Below, in pieces: positions 20,693 to 23,881 of a stretch of 23,881 nucleotides of DNA. The translations under genes were made by a program, and so were the position numbers. The first letter of the stretch is position 1; each line of letters starts with the position of its first letter. The stretch is from a virus. A model generated the notes under the pieces. It was not told where the DNA came from, did not search any database, and was given only the letters and a program-made list of their open reading frames with translations. The DNA lies in the IMG/VR virus record IMGVR_UViG_3300021085_000006, positions 1 to 23,881 of that record; one strand, given 5' to 3'.

Positions 20693-22597
20693 TTATGCGC
20701 TCAACTTTGTAGCCGTTGCCAACGCTTGCGGCTGTCGCAAATCGAAGTCAAAGAAACGGTTCACGTGCAAAGCAATCTGTGCAGTGCCTGCGTCGCTGTA
20801 CGGGTCAACTAGCAAGTCGATGCCACCGAAGTAAGCCAAGATTCCGCCCTGTGCAAAGTTTCCAAAAATCATATTTCCACCAACTGTTGAACCACCTACG
20901 GCTGCATCTAGTGTAGAGTTCACCAAGTATGGAGTAGCTACCCCACGATACATGTTGAACTGTCCGTTTTCCCATAGTGCGTTGACGCTTGCAACCTGTG
21001 CCAAAGCCTTCGAAAGCGCGTACGCTTTTGGACTCATGACGTACGCAGCGCCTGCAAGGTTTCCACCGTCTGCAAGCACAGCGGTTTCCATGTCGTTGAC
21101 AATACCAGCATCTAAAACATCGTCACCAGTTACCACCTGATTAACAGCAGTTGATGCCATAATAGTATCAAAAGCATAGTCGTCTACGTAGGCGTTCATG
21201 GCTGCGGCCAACTCGTTAGCAATAAGTGCATCCACTTCACCACCGCCCTGCAAAATCAATTGCTTGCTGTACTTGGTGTTTGCTGCAACACGCTGCGGCG
21301 ACAAAGTAAGGCTGTCCATATCTAAACCTGAAGCTGAATCTGATGCAACTTCTGTGGCTCCTGTACCTGTGGCCTTAGTGCTCACACGTGGAAACTGCAA
21401 GTTACCTGTGGCGTTTCGAATCACTGTCGTGCCGAGTCCTTCGACTACCGTTGGCGCGCGCAGTGCTTCGATTGCAGCAGGTACAACAGTAGGAACAAAT
21501 CCTGCACCAGCTTCGCCTGTTGTTGCTTGGAAGTCGTCAGCTGTACGCAAAGCGATAGAAGGAATTGCAATTTGTCCGGCCATCTGTAGGCCTTGGCTTC
21601 GTGCTTCCTTGCTGGCTTCACTTGCCCACTCTGCTTCGGCACCTTCCAAATTTCGACCGTTTGCAACTGCAGCGACTGCACGGCTTAGGGAAAAAGATCC
21701 GTTCACGCGCTCAACTTCGCGTTGCTCGGATGCGCCAGCTGTACCGCTTTGCGCCATTCGTGCAACCATATCCTGCTCACGTGTTTTGTGCTTAATCTTT
21801 ACATCAAGGTCCTGCATCATGCCGTCAAGCTTGTCGCATCGCTCTTGTTCTGCTTCTGTCATAACGCGGCCTTCTGAGTCCGCCTTTTGGCCAATGGCTA
21901 CGAATTCCTCGTAGTTCGCATTGCGTTGGCCTTTCAAATCGTTTAAAGTCATCTTTGTAATGTTTTGCGTAAAGTTACGCGGTTCTGTTTTTATCGTTGC
22001 AGGTTCTGCGCGCTTCTCCTCTACGGGTTCGGCTGCTACCTGTTCTTCTTTCATGTCCTCCACTTCCTGCGCCGCCTCTGCCATGTTACGCGCGTATACT
22101 GATGCCGTCGGGCTTGCTGGGTATGTTACCGCTGAGGTATCTAATAATTTGCCCACCTTTGTAATCGTTCGCGTGCTGCGGTCCTCGCTCCATTCGTCCG
22201 CCTCAATAGTAAAGGCGAAAGAGCTTTGTGAGATATCGCCGCGCTTGATTAGCTTGTAAAGATCGCGCCCGTCCTGCGTATCGGCAAGTGCTGCGCGATA
22301 CTTCAAACCTTGATTGTCTACGCTAAGCTCTAGCGTGCCGTTCGTAGTTCGTGCCAATGGTGCGCCCGTGTGATTGAGTAAAAATCTTACATCATCCTGC
22401 ATAACGTCGTCAAACGCGCCACGTGCTACGGTTTCTTTGAAGTATCCTAAATCGTACTCTACATCAAAGTTGCTTGCATAGCCTTCGACTACCAAAGCAT
22501 CATCGCCAGCGGCTCGCACTTCTGCCGTTCGCAGTTCTACGTTTTCACCGTATTGGCTGCGCAGCTCCTCGGTGCGCTTGTCATCTTTATTATCCAT
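20693..22597 (-). CDS. Prohead protease-scaffold-major capsid protein fusion (HK97 fold)
   Basis: A 634-residue polyprotein. Residues about 20-170 are an S78-type prohead protease: VVEGYASNFDVEYD start, H76 in FLLNH, S125/S126 in SQSSFAF, and SAVTYPASP. Residues about 172-290 are charged, with an acidic linker (MAEAAQEVEDMKEEQ) and a coiled-coil delta-like scaffold (EEFVAIGQKADSEGRVMTEAEQERCDKLDGMMQDLDVKI). From about 300 an HK97 major capsid domain runs to the end (ATTGEAGAGFVP, LQFPRV, SKQLILQGGGEVDALI). Usually protease and capsid are separate genes. An in-frame ATG before TLNDLKGQRN (residue 216) might also start a separate scaffold-capsid product. It overlaps the portal by 8 bp. Confidence 0.93.
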   Translation of the reverse strand: MDNKDDKRTEELRSQYGENVELRTAEVRAAGDDALVVEGYASNFDVEYDLGYFKETVARGAFDDVMQDDVRFLLNHTGAPLARTTNGTLELSVDNQGLKYRAALADTQDGRDLYKLIKRGDISQSSFAFTIEADEWSEDRSTRTITKVGKLLDTSAVTYPASPTASVYARNMAEAAQEVEDMKEEQVAAEPVEEKRAEPATIKTEPRNFTQNITKMTLNDLKGQRNANYEEFVAIGQKADSEGRVMTEAEQERCDKLDGMMQDLDVKIKHKTREQDMVARMAQSGTAGASEQREVERVNGSFSLSRAVAAVANGRNLEGAEAEWASEASKEARSQGLQMAGQIAIPSIALRTADDFQATTGEAGAGFVPTVVPAAIEALRAPTVVEGLGTTVIRNATGNLQFPRVSTKATGTGATEVASDSASGLDMDSLTLSPQRVAANTKYSKQLILQGGGEVDALIANELAAAMNAYVDDYAFDTIMASTAVNQVVTGDDVLDAGIVNDMETAVLADGGNLAGAAYVMSPKAYALSKALAQVASVNALWENGQFNMYRGVATPYLVNSTLDAAVGGSTVGGNMIFGNFAQGGILAYFGGIDLLVDPYSDAGTAQIALHVNRFFDFDLRQPQALATATKLSA

Positions 22598-23789
22598 TGT
22601 TATTTGTTTCTGAAACTTTATCGGAATAAGCGCCTAGCTTATCCAGTGCAATTTGATTTATCTGCACCGTGTGCGTATCGCCTCCGTCCGTTGGGTTTAG
22701 TTCTTCCTTGCCCCTGACTTCGTTAATACTCAGCACGCCATTATTCAGCATCTTCGTATAGAAGTCTGCGCGGCTTTGCATATCGCCACGATACAAATCG
22801 TTAAGGTTAAACTTGCTGTAAATCTGTGGGCGCTCACGTGACTGGATTAACTTCCTGTCAATTTCCTGCTCGATGCGCTTGGCCCATGGTGCAATTGTGT
22901 GCCGTGCAAATTGCAGGTTTTGCTGTTCAACGTTGTTATAAGTTGTTTGGCTTTCGAGCTGTACCAATGTAGGGGGCACGCTAAAAATGCGGCAAATCTC
23001 CTCGGCCTGAAATTTACGCGTCTCAATGAATTGCGCTTCGTCAGGGCTGATGCTGATCCGTGAATACTTAAACCCAAACGGCAGCAACTTCGTGCCTGCT
23101 TGCTGTGCGGCCTTGTTCCAACTGCCTTGTATTATATCCATCTGCTCTTTCTTCAAAGGCTGATCGCTGGATAGTATACCCGTCATTTGCCCGCCGCTAC
23201 CAAAGTACTCAGCGCCAAAGTCTTCGGCTGCTTTCGCTAGTCCTAAATTCTCACGGTGCAAACGGATCGGCGACTTTCTTTGAAGGTTGCAAATCTCAAG
23301 CATATTCTCTGCCTGCACAATTCCAACATTGCGAACGCTGTAAACCATTTGGCCGTTTACAGTCTTACGGTCCACGTCGTAGATATCCAAGCAAATTAAG
23401 CTAGTCACGTATCCACGGCCATCGCGCTCTATCAGTGCATAGCCTACGCCATTAATAACTGCATTGCTGATAACCGTTTCCCAAAAGTCGAATGCCGTTT
23501 GGTATTCGTTGGGCTTGTATTTGATAACGTCGTACGCTGGGTGAACATTCGCCGGTTCTATCTCGCGGCCAGTGCGCTCGTATACCTCAAGGTCGAGACT
23601 TGCCAAGGTGCTGGCGATCTTGTAGACGCAGGCGTAAACCGTCGAGATGGTTAGCGCTGTGTTCTCGTTTATGTTTGAGCCGCTGACCGTAGTGCCGTAA
23701 ATGCCTAAATCATTCGCCAAGGTCTGAGAGTCATACTTACCTACGCGATATCTCAAAAGCGCGTTTAATCTGTCGCGAAGTGTTGCCAT
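22590..23789 (-). CDS. Portal protein (HK97 gp3-like)
   Basis: A 399-residue portal subunit, twelve of which form the DNA entry ring at one capsid vertex. Diagnostic stretches are TALTISTVYACVYKIASTLA near residue 45, the NEYQTAFDFWETVISNAVINGVGYALI segment near 95-120, the FSVPPTLV segment near 270 and the FARHTIAPWAKRIEQEIDRKL helix near 295-315. It is near the usual length of 400-450. It starts 15 bp after the terminase stop across the circle junction and overlaps the capsid fusion by 8 bp. The first 35 bases also appear at the window start. Confidence 0.95.
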   Translation of the reverse strand: MATLRDRLNALLRYRVGKYDSQTLANDLGIYGTTVSGSNINENTALTISTVYACVYKIASTLASLDLEVYERTGREIEPANVHPAYDVIKYKPNEYQTAFDFWETVISNAVINGVGYALIERDGRGYVTSLICLDIYDVDRKTVNGQMVYSVRNVGIVQAENMLEICNLQRKSPIRLHRENLGLAKAAEDFGAEYFGSGGQMTGILSSDQPLKKEQMDIIQGSWNKAAQQAGTKLLPFGFKYSRISISPDEAQFIETRKFQAEEICRIFSVPPTLVQLESQTTYNNVEQQNLQFARHTIAPWAKRIEQEIDRKLIQSRERPQIYSKFNLNDLYRGDMQSRADFYTKMLNNGVLSINEVRGKEELNPTDGGDTHTVQINQIALDKLGAYSDKVSETNNNG

Positions 23790-23881
23790 ATGGGTTGCAA
23801 TTTACTACAGGGAAATTATATCGAAATTCTGCTCTGTCTCCTGTGGAGTCTTCATGTGTTCACCTATACCCATAACCATGG
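23755..23881. repeat. Right copy of the 127-bp terminal identity
   Basis: Identical to bases 1-127. It holds the first 35 bases of the portal gene, the 15-bp terminase-portal gap and the last 77 bases of the terminase gene. Confidence 0.95.
23805..23881 (-). CDS. terL: Terminase large subunit, 3' fragment (cut by the window edge)
   Basis: The last codons of terL (ending NFDIISL) appear again here because the window reads past the circle junction. The complete gene is at 51-1742. Confidence 0.9.
   Translation of the reverse strand, partial: MVMGIGEHMKTPQETEQNFDIISL

Overview
The window is a complete, circularly closed genome of a small tailed phage, about 23.75 kb. Its first 127 bases recur exactly as its last 127, and the portal gene and large terminase gene both run through that junction. 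Every convincing gene lies on the minus strand, so the genome reads from high to low coordinates. I count about 36 genes. Most neighbours overlap by a few bases (ATGA or TAATG junctions), so coding density is very high. No stretch of 300 bases lacks a gene.

The host is inferred to be a member of the Bacteroidota. The reasons are a DUF3127-like protein, a BT4734-type primase domain, a DUF6633-like protein, A-rich start contexts without clear Shine-Dalgarno sites, and tail proteins with arabinofuranosidase-B-like modules. HK97-type terminase, portal, protease and capsid with a tape measure of about 670 residues indicate a siphovirus, with a tail of roughly 100 nm by the usual 1.5 angstrom per residue rule. 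I see no integrase, tRNA or CRISPR array.

Layout in transcription order. Packaging and head: HNH nuclease (2196-2477), small terminase (1735-2097), large terminase (51-1742), across the circle junction to portal (22590-23789), then a protease-scaffold-capsid fusion (20693-22597) ended by a strong terminator (20641-20669). Neck and tail: connector, head-tail adaptor, gp10-like protein, a 1040-residue fusion of a tail-completion domain with a fibre, a hypothetical, a 55-residue protein, major tail protein, tail chaperones G and T joined by a -1 frameshift site, tape measure, and a 773-residue tail-tip protein (10156-20620). Lysis: coiled-coil membrane protein, 40-residue two-helix holin candidate, M15 endopeptidase, calcineurin-like phosphoesterase and another small membrane protein (8558-10159), closed by a terminator at 8508-8534.

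The early region starts at about 8482 with a candidate Bacteroidota-type promoter and two tandem duplications. It runs through small genes to a minimal replication module: primase domain, annealing-type protein, DUF3127 protein, HTH protein, an initiator carrying out-of-phase iterons and an AT-rich stretch inside its own gene (a lambda-O-like origin), and a possible helicase loader. It continues with a DNA methyltransferase, a PAPS-reductase-like enzyme, a NinG-like nuclease and the HNH gene, leading back to the terminase. No helicase, DNA polymerase or RNA polymerase is encoded, so the phage must recruit those of the host.
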